A stretch of DNA of 64,000 nt from Balanoglossus misakiensis (Eukaryota > Hemichordata): NCBI GenBank assembly GCA_040954595.2, contig CM082596.2, forward strand, positions 1,550,001-1,614,000, given 5' to 3'. The notes below the pieces were generated by a model. It ran no database searches and was not told where the DNA came from. It worked only from the letters and a program-made list of their open reading frames with translations. Positions 27,813-42,734 of this stretch are shown piece after piece; positions within the stretch are counted from its first letter, which is position 1, and every line of letters starts with the position of its first letter. Made by a program: the position numbers and the translations under genes.

Positions 27813-30800
27813 AGTATAGCCAGTCCAGGAGTGATCGATTTCTTTTCATTGAAGAAAATACACCAATATGTACAGTTCTGTAATGTCGTTGTTGAATACC
27901 CACATGTTACTTTGACAATCAATTATCTCCCCAGGGCTGAAGGTTTACACAGCCAAGTCCAATTATTTCTCAAGTAAAACATGCTGATCACTTGCACCTG
28001 TACACATGCACTGTGCTTGTTTCGTAGTAATTACCCCGAGGGCTTCTTGAATTAAATTTTGTCGTATACAGTTTGGTTTCTAAGGTTTGTTTGTATAAGA
28101 ATGTTTTCTGCGTCACATAAATTTTAAGTTTGGTTTCTTTACGTAGCAAAGATTTTGACTCCTCCCCAAAAATACGCAGGAAACTTCAGTTTGCATGGAA
28201 TCCCACTGAAAGACAACTCATGATGTCAAGAAAGACACATCGACCACCATACCTCATGCTCTTGGAGGCGATGTTTCATATCACAGCGTCTTTCGTACTG
28301 AACGGATCAGCGCCAACGCGCAAACACAAATGAATTTCCAAACAGGCGACATAAAACGAACCAGTTTTACATTTATGGCCGTGTACTTGGGAGGCAATCT
28401 GCGCGGCCACTGGAATTAGCAATCGATGAAGCACACCACAAAGTCTTATATCATTGGATCTGGCAGAAGTAGGTTGGATGAAAGTTACTGTGACTACACG
28501 TGGATAAATTCAATTAGTACACTCAGATGCTGTTAATTGAAACACGAGTTAGTGACGTTTATGACGTTTCTTGCACAATGGGCTTGAGTTCCAGTATGTC
28601 AGCTGACAAAATCCAATTCCAAATTTAACCAAAAAATGACAGTACCGTCTTTAAATTACAGAAGAATGGGTGATTATCTGAAATAATAAAGCCTGGAAAT
28701 CATGGCCGCTCTGTTACTTTTGATGTTATGTGCTTCAATTTTGAATAGAACTAGGGAAATACACCAAAATGCTACTCGTTGTCAAAACGCACTTTATTCC
28801 CAGTCACATTCTGTAAAATTTCACGTCTGATGTTTTAAGCCCCGCACAAAATTCTCCTGGGACAAGTTTTGATGTCTGCCAATCACAAAGTGATCGATTA
28901 AGAGGTTCGTTGGGTTGATCACTGTTTACTCCTGTAAGGTTGTAGGATCGATAATGGCACGGTACATCATTACCGTATCCTGACAGAGTCATCAATAGCG
29001 TCCGTTCTCTTGACAGGAAAAGTAATGGAATACGACAATGTCGTAAAGACACAAGATTGGCGATGTAATATTCCTGTCTGTAAGGGTTCTACAGTGTCAA
29101 AAATGAATGATGCTGTGCATTTTCTTATTCTTTCGGCAATAAACCATCCGAAAGTGCACAATTACAAGCTCGCGACACAACAGACGCCTCGAATTTCAAG
29201 AAATAGCAACTGAGGTCATTCGTGCGATCGGAGCTCTCCAAGAATAATTCTTGATGAGAAAGAGCGTTACCATGGTTGCACTAGAATACCTCTCTCTTTC
29301 CACTGTCTGAAGTTCACTGTGAAAACAGAGCTGATTATCACTTCATTAACATATTCGATTTCCGTGACGCAGACGGGATCACGTCGTGATCACCGTTGCG
29401 GGGTACAATCGTTGAGAAAAACCTGTGAGGCCGATTGTTCTTTTCATGAAAGTCCAGGAAATTTCTAAGAAACAAACGGTTGGTTATGACTGTAGTTCCA
29501 AACAATGTCGCCTGACTAAAATTGGGATTTAATTTTCAGTACGAGAAAAGTGCCCCATGGAAGACTCCCTATGGTACATTCTGCCAGTTGCACTCGACTT
29601 GATGATGAATCACTCTCATTTTCTCTATGCTTGAGTTGGCTAGATTTAGCATATTAAATATCATAAAAATAGATTGTGTCAACTCAGTGGCCTCAGCGGC
29701 TTCAACAAAAAAAAATATTGAACTAATTCAGGTCATAAACGAGTTGTAGCCACTTCAGCAGGTACCCAGGTTTTTAATAGTAGTTAATAAAAATGTAAAA
29801 AGTGGATTTCTTGTAGGTCGTTCAGATGGAGGTGCAAACACAGATTTTATTGTGTCGTTCATTACATCTTCCTTCAGATACTTCCGGTAAAGCTGGCTGT
29901 CGTTAACAAAACACACAATGCACCCTTGAATCACTCCTTGTTCGGTGGGCAGCACCATGTTTTATAATTAATAAAGAAGACCCTCAGAACTCTTGCCAAT
30001 TAAAACATGACATCATTGACTTGCTATTTTCCAACAGCTGTTGGACAGGACAGTAACTAAAACATGGAAATATAATTGTTATGTTTCCTGTTATCTGTGT
30101 AAAATATCCTAAAACTTACACCATCTAGTGAAGTCTTTCACTTCACAGATCAATGTTCGATCCTCACAGGTCATTTTTTCACTTTGCGCTGAGCGCAACC
30201 TTGAAATTTTACATCCTGCCACAGCTTCCCCATTACTGTAGACCTACTTAATGTTTGCCTGGTTTATTTCTCGAGTAACGAGTATTACTCGTGCAAGCTT
30301 GAGAATTCCATATTCTTGACTTGAAAAATCAATTTGACAGAAATTTCCATGAATGGACCAATATACAAATCATTTTTCAGAGTCGTGATGGTTCTAATAC
30401 ATGAGTACATTTCCATTTCGAATACTTGCTATCTTGAAATAGAAGTCAACAAAGCTTGCGACAGTAAGTCTTCCGGCTTTCGAGGTAATGCGATTTCATT
30501 GGCTTTCAAGTTAAATGCCTCTTGAAAGTTGCAAAATGATATGTAAATCGCTCACCAAATTCCAGATTTCAAGTGTTTTAATTTTTAGTCATGAAGCAAA
30601 CTCTCTAAGTCAACAAATCATAACTTGAGTGTTCATCAACTCGTGTTCTGACAGAAGCTTAACACATTTAACAACAAAAATCCGATGACAGTAGGACGAC
30701 GTGCGTGAAATAAAGAAATTCCCCGGGGAAAGGCTCATCCCTCTAATCTGAACGATACATCTCCCATTTAGCGTGTTCTCTTTCCCCCAATGTTGTCTTA

Positions 30801-33800
30801 CTTAATTTGTTCTGATAGGCTCATGATACGATTTCACTTTGCTTTGTTTCCTAAACGTCTTTCGAATTGCAATAGATATGTATAACCGTTCCAACCAGTG
30901 ACTATCTGGGAACCACGTTTAGGGTGTATAAGCCTGTGTATCGCACGTGGTTAGGGTTGAAGTTCAACATCAAGTCAAAGTTGACGACCAGATTGATCGC
31001 AGTGAAAACAAAATCCATCAGATTAGACACTGTGTGACAAGTACGGAAATTAGATTATCAAAAACACGGTGCCGAATGGGGATGTGTCGAACTTGAATAT
31101 CGCAGGTCAAACTGGACTGTTTTATGATCAATCTGTATGGTTGAGCTCCTTTTCTCTGTTTTCTTACTTAAGATGGTGTGCCACTTCATTTTCTAAAATC
31201 ACATTGGACGTACTGTTTCTCCTGCAGCCAAAAAGTAAACACTTCGGTCGTGCATGTTTGGGTCACTGCTTGATGACTAGATTAAACCTTTACAATGAAT
31301 CTGTACAAAAAACTAAAAGACTGCGAAAGAGAATCAAAGTGTGAACCCTTTCAATAATCATGAGTGAATTTTACTCAACATATAGTCTGATTGTATTTTT
31401 ATTTTTATAAGATAACTGGTCATGACTCGCTGAATGCATGTCTCCCATTGCATCGAATTAGTAATAGTAAATTCTTCTAAGGTTGATTTACGAGTATGAC
31501 AAGTATGGCGATTGCTGTACGGGTTTAATCACTGGTTAGCCCGACTGTATTTTCTAATTAACAGAGCGGTGTCATGCTTTGCATAAATTATCCCCGACTA
31601 ACGAGCTGTGTCCTTGTAGCTGGTTGTTTGAAGGTAAACTGAATCCTGGTTAACATTCAAAACGACAACAACCAACCAACCAAGTCAGTTAGGGCTTTGT
31701 CTTTCTGTAGAATCGGATTGATTTCTTACCACGTGCCTTTTACCACCGAATGTTCCAATATTTAACGTCGAATATTAAATTGCTCATTCCAATATAAAAT
31801 GGACCTTGACGCTACGTTTGCAGGTTTGAGTATTGTAAACAATTGAAATGTTAGGGCAACATTTAGTTTCATTAAGGTTATTCTCAGGGCGAGTTACACT
31901 CACAGATAAAACACTGATGACCTTGCAGATTTTGGTAGTCCCGTGGGTCTTGTTAATTACAAGCAAATTCAGGAGGAAGCTCAAGCAAAATCAATGATAT
32001 TCATTTCTCATTGTTACTCTCTTAAATAAGAATATTAAATTTCATTGCTGTCATAATGAATTGGGCAGCATCTGGTCTTTAAGTCTGTATTTTAATTACC
32101 CCTGATAACACAGTTGTCTTTCTCTGCGACATGTCCGTCAGAAGCTTTTCGATGGAGTAGATGAGTTATCATACGTGGGTGGGTGTAACAACCAGAGTAT
32201 TCAAACTTTCTAGAATCTCCTTGCCCACTTTTAATACGCATTTCGCACGTCCATGCACAGTGCTATGCGATAACGAACCTCCCAACCCCGTCCAATTCCA
32301 TCGCAAAAATAGATAATCAATCGCCTCATGCTGTGTATGCAATCCTCACTTTAGAATTCAGCAGCATCTTTTTATTGACTGATTGCAAATGTACACCATC
32401 GGACCCTCATGTCAAGCGGATAACACAGTCATGCTTGTCATATGCATGTATCTATATACTTTTATCCTGATATATTAATTTTCAATTATACGTGTTTTGT
32501 GTCCCAGTCGATATATCATGTATACGCTGTGTGCCTTTGCATATAGAGTAGCATCAGAAATAGAGGTCTTACCATGGTAAACCCAACAATGTTTTCCAAA
32601 AGTCACATGCATCACTTTGCTTCTTTACATTCTAACGACTTCCACATTTTTCACACTTCTTTGCTAAACCTTTGAAGTTTGAAATGAGCCTTTTGAGGAC
32701 CACATACCTGACACTCAGTGTTATAACTCTTTATATAATTTATATCAAGTCAGCAAAAAGTAAAACAAATCAGTACCAAAACAATCGACAGATGTGTTTT
32801 CATTTACTTTCTTACGAGGTCAGAGACATAGGATTTACAAAGATATGTAAACAAGCAGTCCTTGACTTCCGGTTACAAGGAATCTTGCCAAAGTCCATCC
32901 TGAACGCCAATAAGTTTGGCACATGCGCATATAAATCAATGTTTTCTCTGCAATTGTGATCATCATTCTCCATTAGGGACAGATCGTTGCACATTTCCAA
33001 GTTAAACCGATTTAATTTGACTTTATTTCAGAAAACGTCTCGTTTCCACTTCGTAATGACGTATCTGACGTGCCTGTAATTCATTTTCTACTTAGTCAAA
33101 CTACCTACACCGTACATTGAACCCAGGGTCACCCGTCTATATGTTGTGGACACGTTCTAGAAACTCGTCAAAATAAATGGTTGCGAATATTCAACATCAG
33201 AGTACTGAGTCTACTACGTGACAATGCACAATATGGCTAAGATTTTAGGATGATGAGATTAAAGTTAACGTAAGTTGCAATATTTTACTTTTTCGTCAGA
33301 ACCAGGAAAATTTAGTTGGTCGACACAAATAAAGAAACCTATCCTATAATGATGAATTAAAGACACAAAAATGCATTGATATGGACACGAAGAATAATCA
33401 ATATTGAGTCTGGCAAATGCAACGAATTGCAGCCCCTTCAGATACGACAGTCATTTTATATTCTAGATATTAAGATATTCCGGAAAACATTCGCTAAAGT
33501 GACTTTGAAGGTTTGTCCTGTCTTGTTGACGTCAGTATCACTGCCTAATTTACTAAACATAATTGACGGTATCTGCAAATCTGTTAAAAATGATGGCAAA
33601 CACAATTGTGACTCATCCGTGTGGTTGCCCTTGGTGACGAGACACTCAACCTGGAGACTAACAGAATCTGACTACCTAAGTTGGTGATTGAACGTGTCTA
33701 CAGATTCACAGAAGTGTGCGTGATATTTAAAACAGGTATAACTGCTAAACAGAGAAGGCGTCTATGGATATAGGTGCAGAACCCCTGGCTTCGAATCTGT

Positions 33801-36800
33801 AGTGGGCTACGTTGCGTCACACTAACATTATTAGAACCTTAAATTTTTATCATTCACCGATTTCTCTCTTAACATTCGGTGATTTATGGACCAATCTAAG
33901 TTTTTCGTGTTTTTTATCTCTTCCGCTAAATACTCCTTACTTTTTTCAGATATTTGCAATTGTTTCAATATTTCATTAATTGTGCAATTAAAATTACTGG
34001 TTCACTTAACTTTCAGTCTACCATACTTTAATTCGTCCGCCCCCGGGAACGCCTAAGTTTTGTTTCATATTTTTTAATGACCTGTGCAGTAAATGGTCAT
34101 TTATTTACTATCGACTTTAAGCTAGAACACCATAAACCCACAACCAATCACATGTCAGGATTAATAAACACTCCTCTTGTCTAAATTGCACCTTTTAATA
34201 AATAAATTTAATAACTCCAACTATTAATTGCTTAACTTTCGAGTAACGATTGTATTCCTTGCTTTTATTCCCCGTCAGTTTTATGGCGTGATTCTGTTTA
34301 CCCAAGAGCTGTTTCTGCTTTTAATGCAACTTTTCTATGGAAACATTAAAGTTGTCGCCAGCAGCTCTGAAGAGTTTCAAATGTGAGACCCTGGAAGAGA
34401 ATGTACCATGACATACGCATGCGCAGTATTTGATGACAACATTGACAAAGGACTTCTCATCTTGTTCAAGATGTGTCAAAATTGCCAAGAAAATGACGTT
34501 TTATAAATCTAATCATCTTATTTTTACTGCAAGCGATTTGTCACATTATTTTAGGGAATTTCAGCGCCTGATTTCTGCCAAACAGACTTCTGTAGCCAGC
34601 TACTTTGATAATGATGTCTCTGCACAGCTACCATCATCCACGACTTTGATGGTCATGCAATTTTATTAGTTTGTATATTTTCAGCTGCCGACAAACCCTT
34701 CGGTGGATAGAACGGAATAGGCCGTAGAAAATGGCGCCCATAGCCCTATCTGCCTAATCTTAATGCTTTTCAAATGTCTCTGATCGGCCGTTGCATCAGG
34801 CTATGTACACAACCGTTCCATTACGCCAACATCAGGCCACCATTTACCGAAGAAGCAAGATATATTAGACTTTCAGAACAATTACGGTCTCCAACACCGA
34901 ACCAACCAGCTTCATTTTATATACACAGACACCCGATTACTCTGTCAGTTTGCAGTTTGCTCTGAGGTGCAAATTCTTGTCGGTTTAAATATAAAAGACA
35001 TTTTGATGCCAGAATTACAATAAGGGTAAAATCAAATCAGCGAAAGTCGACAACTATTGTTCCAAATTTATCAATATTTCACAAATTGTCTGTAAAATAT
35101 GACCAAGGTTTCTAATTTAGTAAAACGCGACTGTCCTTTCTCCATGGAAACGACAGATACGACCTGTTAATTTCTTTTTCCCAGGTTTCGTGGCGCCGTT
35201 CTGCAAATTGTTTATCATTTTACATAATCTTCGGTTAATTTGGTCACCGTTTAGTATTATTTGGAATGTGTTGAAACTCAGCAACCATGGCTGGGTGTCA
35301 AATATGTGCGTAATTTTTCAGCAAGCGTGCATTCCGTTACCAGATTATAATAATAGGTTTCATCACCACAGGTAGATCAACTGACTGTGCAGCGAAGTGA
35401 CGTCATCGTCATGTCGTAATGATGGCGGAAGGAACTATCCTTGCCGATGAAAGGGAACTTACATGTACACCAGGAAATCGACCCAGAAAATCAATTTTTT
35501 CAGGGCTGATGGCCTTGTGTATGACACGTACATCATGACTTGATATCTTGAGGAATTCACATGAGCGAAAACTTAGTGTTGACGTGCCTTATACGAGCAA
35601 GGAGCAGCTGCTCCATTAAGCACCTACTGTTATGACCGATAATTAAAATGGGTTCCACATTACTTTTGACTTGAAGAAGACCAATCTTCAAACGACGAGG
35701 TGTAACTCCCTTATAATCTTAATGCCCATTGTTTTTATCAGTCATTCACAATTCGAACAAGACTTTAATAGTAATTTTGATAATGTAGAGTTTTAACTGA
35801 AATCTCTATGCAACGTTCCTAGGAAGTACTTGAATGTTTTTTCAATGATTTATGGCCACTGTTGTACATGATCTGTCGTTTCTGAAATGTACACCATGCA
35901 GGCGACGCGTTTTGTCATTCTGACCTAGAAACGGCGAGTACGGCAAATTGAAATGCGATGTGTGGTCTTGTTTCAATTAACCCCATGTCGAATGTCAAGT
36001 CAAACACGGACGCACATGAAAGTAATGATGACCCAAATATAACTTAAGGTCCCTCAAAGTTGTACACTGCTTTGAGTCATAATAGCAGTGAACAATTATC
36101 AAAATTACATAATCTGTTGAATCTATTAACATTTACAGCGAAAAGGCAATCATTTACCAAAAAGGGGGCAAAGTAATGAACATTTGATAACTCTGTCATA
36201 ATTTGTCTCTCAAAAGAAAATTGATGTATGCATGGATATGGAACTTTAATTAACCTACGTTTGGCCTTAACAAAACTGAAAGGTGAAATGCATTAATTTG
36301 GCAGATTATGGTTGGAGATATATTGGTGAGTGTTTTGAGATCTGACCTATATACAACACACATAATACTCAGAATGCCAATTTTTCACTCACATAGATTT
36401 ATCAACTGTTGATTTATATCCTTTTTATAAGTTACTTATGTAATATCACGCCTGTTCTTACAACTTGCATGGAAACCGTAGATGGCTTAATAAAGTCTTG
36501 GACACACAGAGTTTCCGTTCTTTGCAGGCTCAACAATCTCCCGGCGTAATTGAACCGAGTCAAAGACACTATTTTCAACTCAAGCACTCGGGCAACGCAA
36601 GAGCCGTGTAACAGTCACATCTCCACAGCGAGTGCACTTTCCATTACTACCGTTAAAGTATTAAAATGATTCCAGGCGAGTCTGAAATAACTGCTAATAT
36701 TAAGTTTTTATGTCTTCTGTGATTTACGAGGTTATTTGGTAACAGCTAACTCTCTCTCACTCAGACGAGCACCGACAGATGGTGGACCATTATATTGGCA

Positions 36801-39800
36801 TTTTTTGCTTGGATTGCGTTGCATTCAGTTGTCGATAAAAATAAGGACTCGGGCGATACTTTAAATTTATACTCTCCAGTCTTGGTAAGTGGTCACACTA
36901 CAGTGATTCCATTTCCATATGTTGGGGATCGGGCTTTCTATTCCATCTTTAATTCCCTGTTAGTGTCTTCCTTGCTCTTAGTCCCAGGAAGGCCAAATGA
37001 CTGATGGTGAAACATCTGGAGTAAGTCGGGGTCATTTCAGTACAAGCGTTGAACAAACGCCACACAATGCAACATAACACGTACCGGTTAAAATCACCCT
37101 TGATGAATAAATAAATACCCTTTGTCTTGAAAGTGTTACACCCCTCTCGTTCTGAACTTCAATTTCGCTCCTTTAATAAAGTCCCACTTGCTCAGATCGT
37201 AGCTTTACGGCGAGAAACTGGGAGGGTGGTGTTAGATGTGGAAGCGAACGCTGCATTATAGCTTTCCTCTTTTATATTAAAGTGATATAAATTAGATCGT
37301 TGGAAAGCTTTTGAGACACAATAGTCCCTGACACCAGAATTATGACGCCTGTGCGAACATACGTATGCAGTCCCGACACGCCTGTATCCATACGTAAAAG
37401 ACAGATTGTTTGCATGCCTTGATATTTAGAGAACAAAACGCAAAACGCAAAACGTGCGATTATTTATTACATTTAAACATTAACTATGGCATTTGCAAAC
37501 ACAGACACATTTCCAAGTGTCCTGAACATAATATCCACCGATCTTAACAACTCACAGAACAAATGATTCTTCTTTATCTAGGGCTATTTTTGTGTCCAGG
37601 AACTTTGTTACTTCACCGATCAAATTGCTTGGTAACCTTGGTGATGCTGTATCTTTCATGCCACACACTAGAAAATAAATTACATCATCGCCTGACGTTG
37701 GCAGTGTGCCAAAAACATTGCTTTAAATAAATTATCTCTTTTATGGGTTATCAAATATACTTTACAAGCGGTACATTTATAGTTTAAATATCAGCAATGA
37801 TGATTAATAGGAGCCAAGGTGCACTTAAAACAGCTCTAACTTCACCTTAAAAACCAACACATTCCGCATTCATTTATGCTTATGGATTATTTTGACCTAA
37901 GGTCACACTCCCTGGTTGCATTTCAAGTCTTCTTATTTCCTTCCTTTGAATCTATTTCGCGGGTTTGCAAGATGGTGTGTGGTCTGTGCTTACGTCTTAA
38001 ATATGTAATTCCAATATTCTATAGACGCAGAACGAGAACGGAATTCAGTAAAACACCAAGTGCGCCCTCAGGAGGTTTTTTAAAATGATTTCTGCAAAAG
38101 ACTTCATTTGAAATTTAACCCTGCATGGGGACAATAAACGTGGATGCGTAAAATGCAGATGTGTAAAATGTCAGCGAGAGAGAGAGAGACCTCCTCTGTC
38201 TATCAGGAAGTTGATTGCTGGACGCTTATTGTCACAAGGTGTTTGCGAGACAATTCTAAATTTCCTCTTCATAACAACTTATCAATTCTGTCAGATAATT
38301 TTGGTAATCATCATGAGGATATTAAAGATCAAATCACAGTATAGCCATCCCACTTGCTTTAATATTCATTGGCTTTAAAGTTCACCAGGGATCGAGCCGT
38401 GACCTGGTCAGGAGTTGACTGGTCTGGAGTTGTCCGGTTCCCTTATTTAACATGCCAAGCAACCATCGAAGGATTAGTATAAGTCGCATCTGATATCCGC
38501 CCGCCATCTATGATTGATCTGTTTGTCTCTAAGACAGGAAGTGCACGTAGTTCTGTCGGTGTCTTTCCTCCAATTAGACTGTCATCTTGGGACTCTTACT
38601 TAGATGCTTAGTTTGTTGGAAATTTGTTAACGCCTTAGTGACCATACAGATAATGTGATAGACAGCTCTAATAAAAATAAACTTATTTAGAATGGTTAGA
38701 TCATATATTAAAAAGAGTATCACGTAATCTTTGTTCAGAAGATTCCTGTAACAAATAAGACTGGCAGATGTTGGTTAATGTTGAATGATCCTCAAGCTGT
38801 TTGGCTGCATTCAATTTCAATTGAGGACTTTGAAAAATATTTATCTAGTTGAAGTCTGCATACATTCTATGATCAGTGACAACCCACTTACTATAATGAA
38901 TTTTTCTGTCTTTTTTTTCGTTCTCCAAATCAAAGCTGTTTCAATGTTACGTTGATTGAGTACTTGTACAGTGATTGAGCAAAGAGAATGTATTTGGTTA
39001 AGTTCTTCAATTGGCGAGTTTGATATCATATGACGTCATGGCTAGATTCGATTCATTACCATCAATCTACTCTGTAATCTTTACGTCATGAGGTGAAGCG
39101 CTTTCTTGTGCCCAGACAGCTAGTCACACCATTTGAAACGGCAGACAGATACGGATTTTACATTATGCGTAGGAAAACAAACGCAAAAATATGACTTTCA
39201 TGAGTCAGTCGTGTACTTTAATTTTAAGGGATTTGTGCATTAGCTTCTGTCCCAGTTGTTAATGCATATTGCGATGAAAATCACCAGGGAGTTTGTCGGA
39301 CAGGGTGAAAAAAAATTCACGCTGTATGAATCGAAATCTGAAAATGACCACAGGAAATTACTCCGAACAAGCCACCCTTCTGTGTGTGCCATGCTTGGTT
39401 CTATTAGCAGCGCTGGGTATATAAATTGAGATTAAAACAAGCTCCTTGAAGACGAGGACAAGCCTTCAAAGGTGCCGATTGCATCGATGACGTGGCATTA
39501 CCAAGTCCACTCAGAAGGAAGAGATTATACGGCGCGATTCAATAAACCGTGAGAGGTTTTCGATGACGAGATCTTTGAGCTCAATTGGAAAGTGCTCCCA
39601 CGATGCCTTGCGTGCGACTATATGGGGGCTGTATGCATGGAGACTCGTCGATTTGAAGTTTTGTGGAAACGCATATTCAGTTCCGTATATAGTTGTTTTT
39701 TGGTGTCATCATTCGCCCCTCCTCCCCCTCAATCGGCGAAAATATGAATTCCGGCCTATTCATGAGGCAGAGTCAGAAAGACCATGAAATATTAAAAGTG

Positions 39801-40606
39801 GTTGGTAAAGGATTGTGAAACGGAATCCCCACGTGCAGGGGTTTTGTACAGACTGGCATTACCTTCAAAGACAGCACCGACGTGGCGATTATGAGGATTA
39901 TAATATAAAATACAAATCCGGATAAATCGCCGTGTTGAAACTGCCTCAATTAAAAATTTATTATATTACTAATATCATGACAACACCCTGGACAAGTATC
40001 AGAATGGGTCTCGATAAGTTAGGCTGTACTGATGACAGAAACAGATATTATTCAGGAAATGGTTAAAAAGAACCATCTATTTTGAGCGGCCATTGCACCC
40101 TTAAAGCAAAAGCCACATTGTCTAGAGCCAACTATTTTTGCTCTTTGCTGACTTTTCAATTGACCCTCCAAAGAGGAACAACCATAGAGTTGCAATCAGT
40201 GTAATCAATCAGAAACCCTCAAAGCGTCTGTGCAGAAAATATGAATCTAGGCAATTACCCCGGTATCAAAAGTTATAAGACTTAAAAGGGACCCGCCTGA
40301 AATGGAAACAATTTGGTAGCAATATGGTGATGTGATTGTTAGCTGTGCAGATTTGACCTAAGTGTCATGAGACTGACATGGCTTTTGATTTCAACACCAA
40401 TAGTCTAGATCTATTATGTTATTTTGAGAGCGTTGCTATATTTAGCAATCAAGGCAATTAGCTTTCGATCGACTACATATCGTAAGCGCAGACTAAGTAC
40501 AACGGCTTACAACCATATTCTGTGTGCAGGCTGGACTTTCACAAAGATTGTAAGCCCGCTATGGTCAGTGCTTGACACACAAGTTACGAAATATATATGT
40601 TGATCT

Positions 40607-40732
40607 CTTTCTCCATCTCTCTCCCACGCTTCCAAGACACGTACAAAGATATCTGTCTCTCTCCCTCTCTCTATTTCCCCCTTCTCCCTCCCTCCCTCCT
40701 ATCTCTCTCTCAAATTTGTGCTCTCTTTCTCA
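40607..40732. repeat. CT-rich microsatellite/polypyrimidine tract
   Basis: About 125 bp of interrupted TC, CCCT and CTTT units on the plus strand. Two overlapping Ser/Leu/Pro-rich frames come from it and are not genes. Confidence 0.75.
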
Positions 40733-42714
40733 TGAATCATGTAAGAAGAAGCAGCACGTGGCCCAGATTAAATTTCATCTATGTTGAGTCAAATTAAAAT
40801 GAAATATAAACATGGACATTTAATAGCCTAATATCCGCTCAAGTCATTTAACATTTCAACAATTCGCAGGATATTAATTTGTTTGTGTTTCTTACCGCCA
40901 ATAAGCCAGGCACATTGTCCTCGGGCAATGTCTTCCTGGCTTGTTTCGCTTTAATTCTACGACACGGAAATATTTAATGGGAAATTTCGGCAATGAAAGT
41001 GGAGCATATGGTAAGCGCTGGCATGAAATGATGATAAAATTGCTTTGCAGTGTCAAATTTTGTATTTAATTTAATCTGAATCTATGAAAACATGAAGTAT
41101 AAATGAGAGTGGGTTACATGTGTTCCGATATCTTTTCAACTTTATAATCATCACATCCTGGCTTTGAATTTTTATATAACTTATTATCTACACATGTATA
41201 TTCTCATTCAATAGCTTCCGAACGTAATTTCCAACATTGCAACATACACCATACCAGTACTTTTATAAAGCTGAACATCCTTAAGTGATTGGAACTAGAA
41301 ACTTTGGGTTGTCACAAAGACCAAAATGCTAGTGAAATAATCATCAAACGTTACAGTTGCCATTCCTGTAAAATGATAACATTGTCATGTACTTTCATGC
41401 CACCTACTTGATGTCGTAGGGCAGAGTCGCAAGTTTCCAATATCTCGCATTTTATCTGCGAGCCACATCCACTCGCCAACACAGGTTTTAGAATTCTGGC
41501 AATAGGATCGTATGAAATACAACATGATATATTTGGGAGCGTTTTCCGAGATATTTTGGGCAGACGACATGTGTTAAGAATTACCATATCATTCAGATAA
41601 CGTCAAAATACCACGTGGACTGCTATTTATATGCCGATAACGACCAGGGGTCGCGCGTCCGATGTCACCAACACTTTTAAAAATAATATTCGTTCGTGAC
41701 TTACACAAACCAGGCATGTGTTTGAAAGATGTAAAGAATTTCTGCTTGGCATGGGTGTTCTGGGACGGAAAACAGACGAAACCACATTGGACGCCATGTA
41801 CCGTAGTGCATGTCAACTGCCTTTATGACACGAGGGGTGGCCGTACCTGTTTCCATGGAAACAGAGATCTCGCACATGGCCCTTGCGGCCATTTTGAATT
41901 TAGATAAAGGGCAAGAGTATGATCAGAGATACTTTGGGAGAAGTCTCAAGACATGCTATTAGAATTTAATACGTACAGTAATTATTACCAATATTTATGG
42001 TTTCCATCATGTAAATTTTAAGAGATCATTGATCAGTAAGTCATCTTAATATTCCAAGCAACGATTTATACAGTAAGCTTTCACCGTTCGACATATCAAA
42101 ATTTTAGTATATGACGTACTTTTCAACTGCAGTTTATAACATATCCGTTACTGTATAATACATAATTTATGATTTTTAATACCATGTTGTACGAATATAG
42201 GCACACTCATCAATGTTTACTGATGTGCAAGTTTTTCTCTTCTTTACTGCAGTATGAGACTGGTTCTGTTTTAAAGAAGAAGAAATTTCTACTCTCACAT
42301 AATATTTCAAGCACGTTTTAGTGGAACTTAACCATGAAATTTCCATTCCCGAAAGAAATCAAATGGTTGTCGCAGATGACGTGTGCGCAAGAGAAGGTGT
42401 CCCCCACAACAAGTACATCACACGTCTGTTTATTAACAGCCCCCAAAAGCTGTTAGACTGATTTCGCCATGTGAATTGATCGATTCGAGTTACATTGACA
42501 GTTCATTCTAAGGCTGCTTGTCCATTTATTTTGTCAGGATTTTGTTGTTTTAATTATGATAAAACCTCTGAAGATTGCTGTTACTCATTAGCGATAAAAT
42601 TGGGAATAGTTTTTGAGTCATGAAAAAAACAATGTGCTCATCTTTCTAAGCTTTTCTAAGATTGGGAGAGAATGACATCTAAAACAAATTGGTCGGGATT
42701 CCACCACACATACT

Positions 42715-42734
42715 CCCCCCCCCCCCCCCCCCCC
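42715..42734. repeat. Poly-C tract (20 bp)
   Basis: Uninterrupted run of 20 cytosines, giving a spurious poly-Gly stretch in a minus-strand frame. Length is likely to vary between individuals or assemblies. Confidence 0.85.

Noticed and set aside
30144-30160. tRNA B-box-like GTTCGATCC
   Set aside because: The flanks do not give an acceptor stem or an A box.
33795-33812. tRNA B-box-like GGCTTCGAATCTG
   Set aside because: No A box at the right distance and no cloverleaf arms can be formed upstream.
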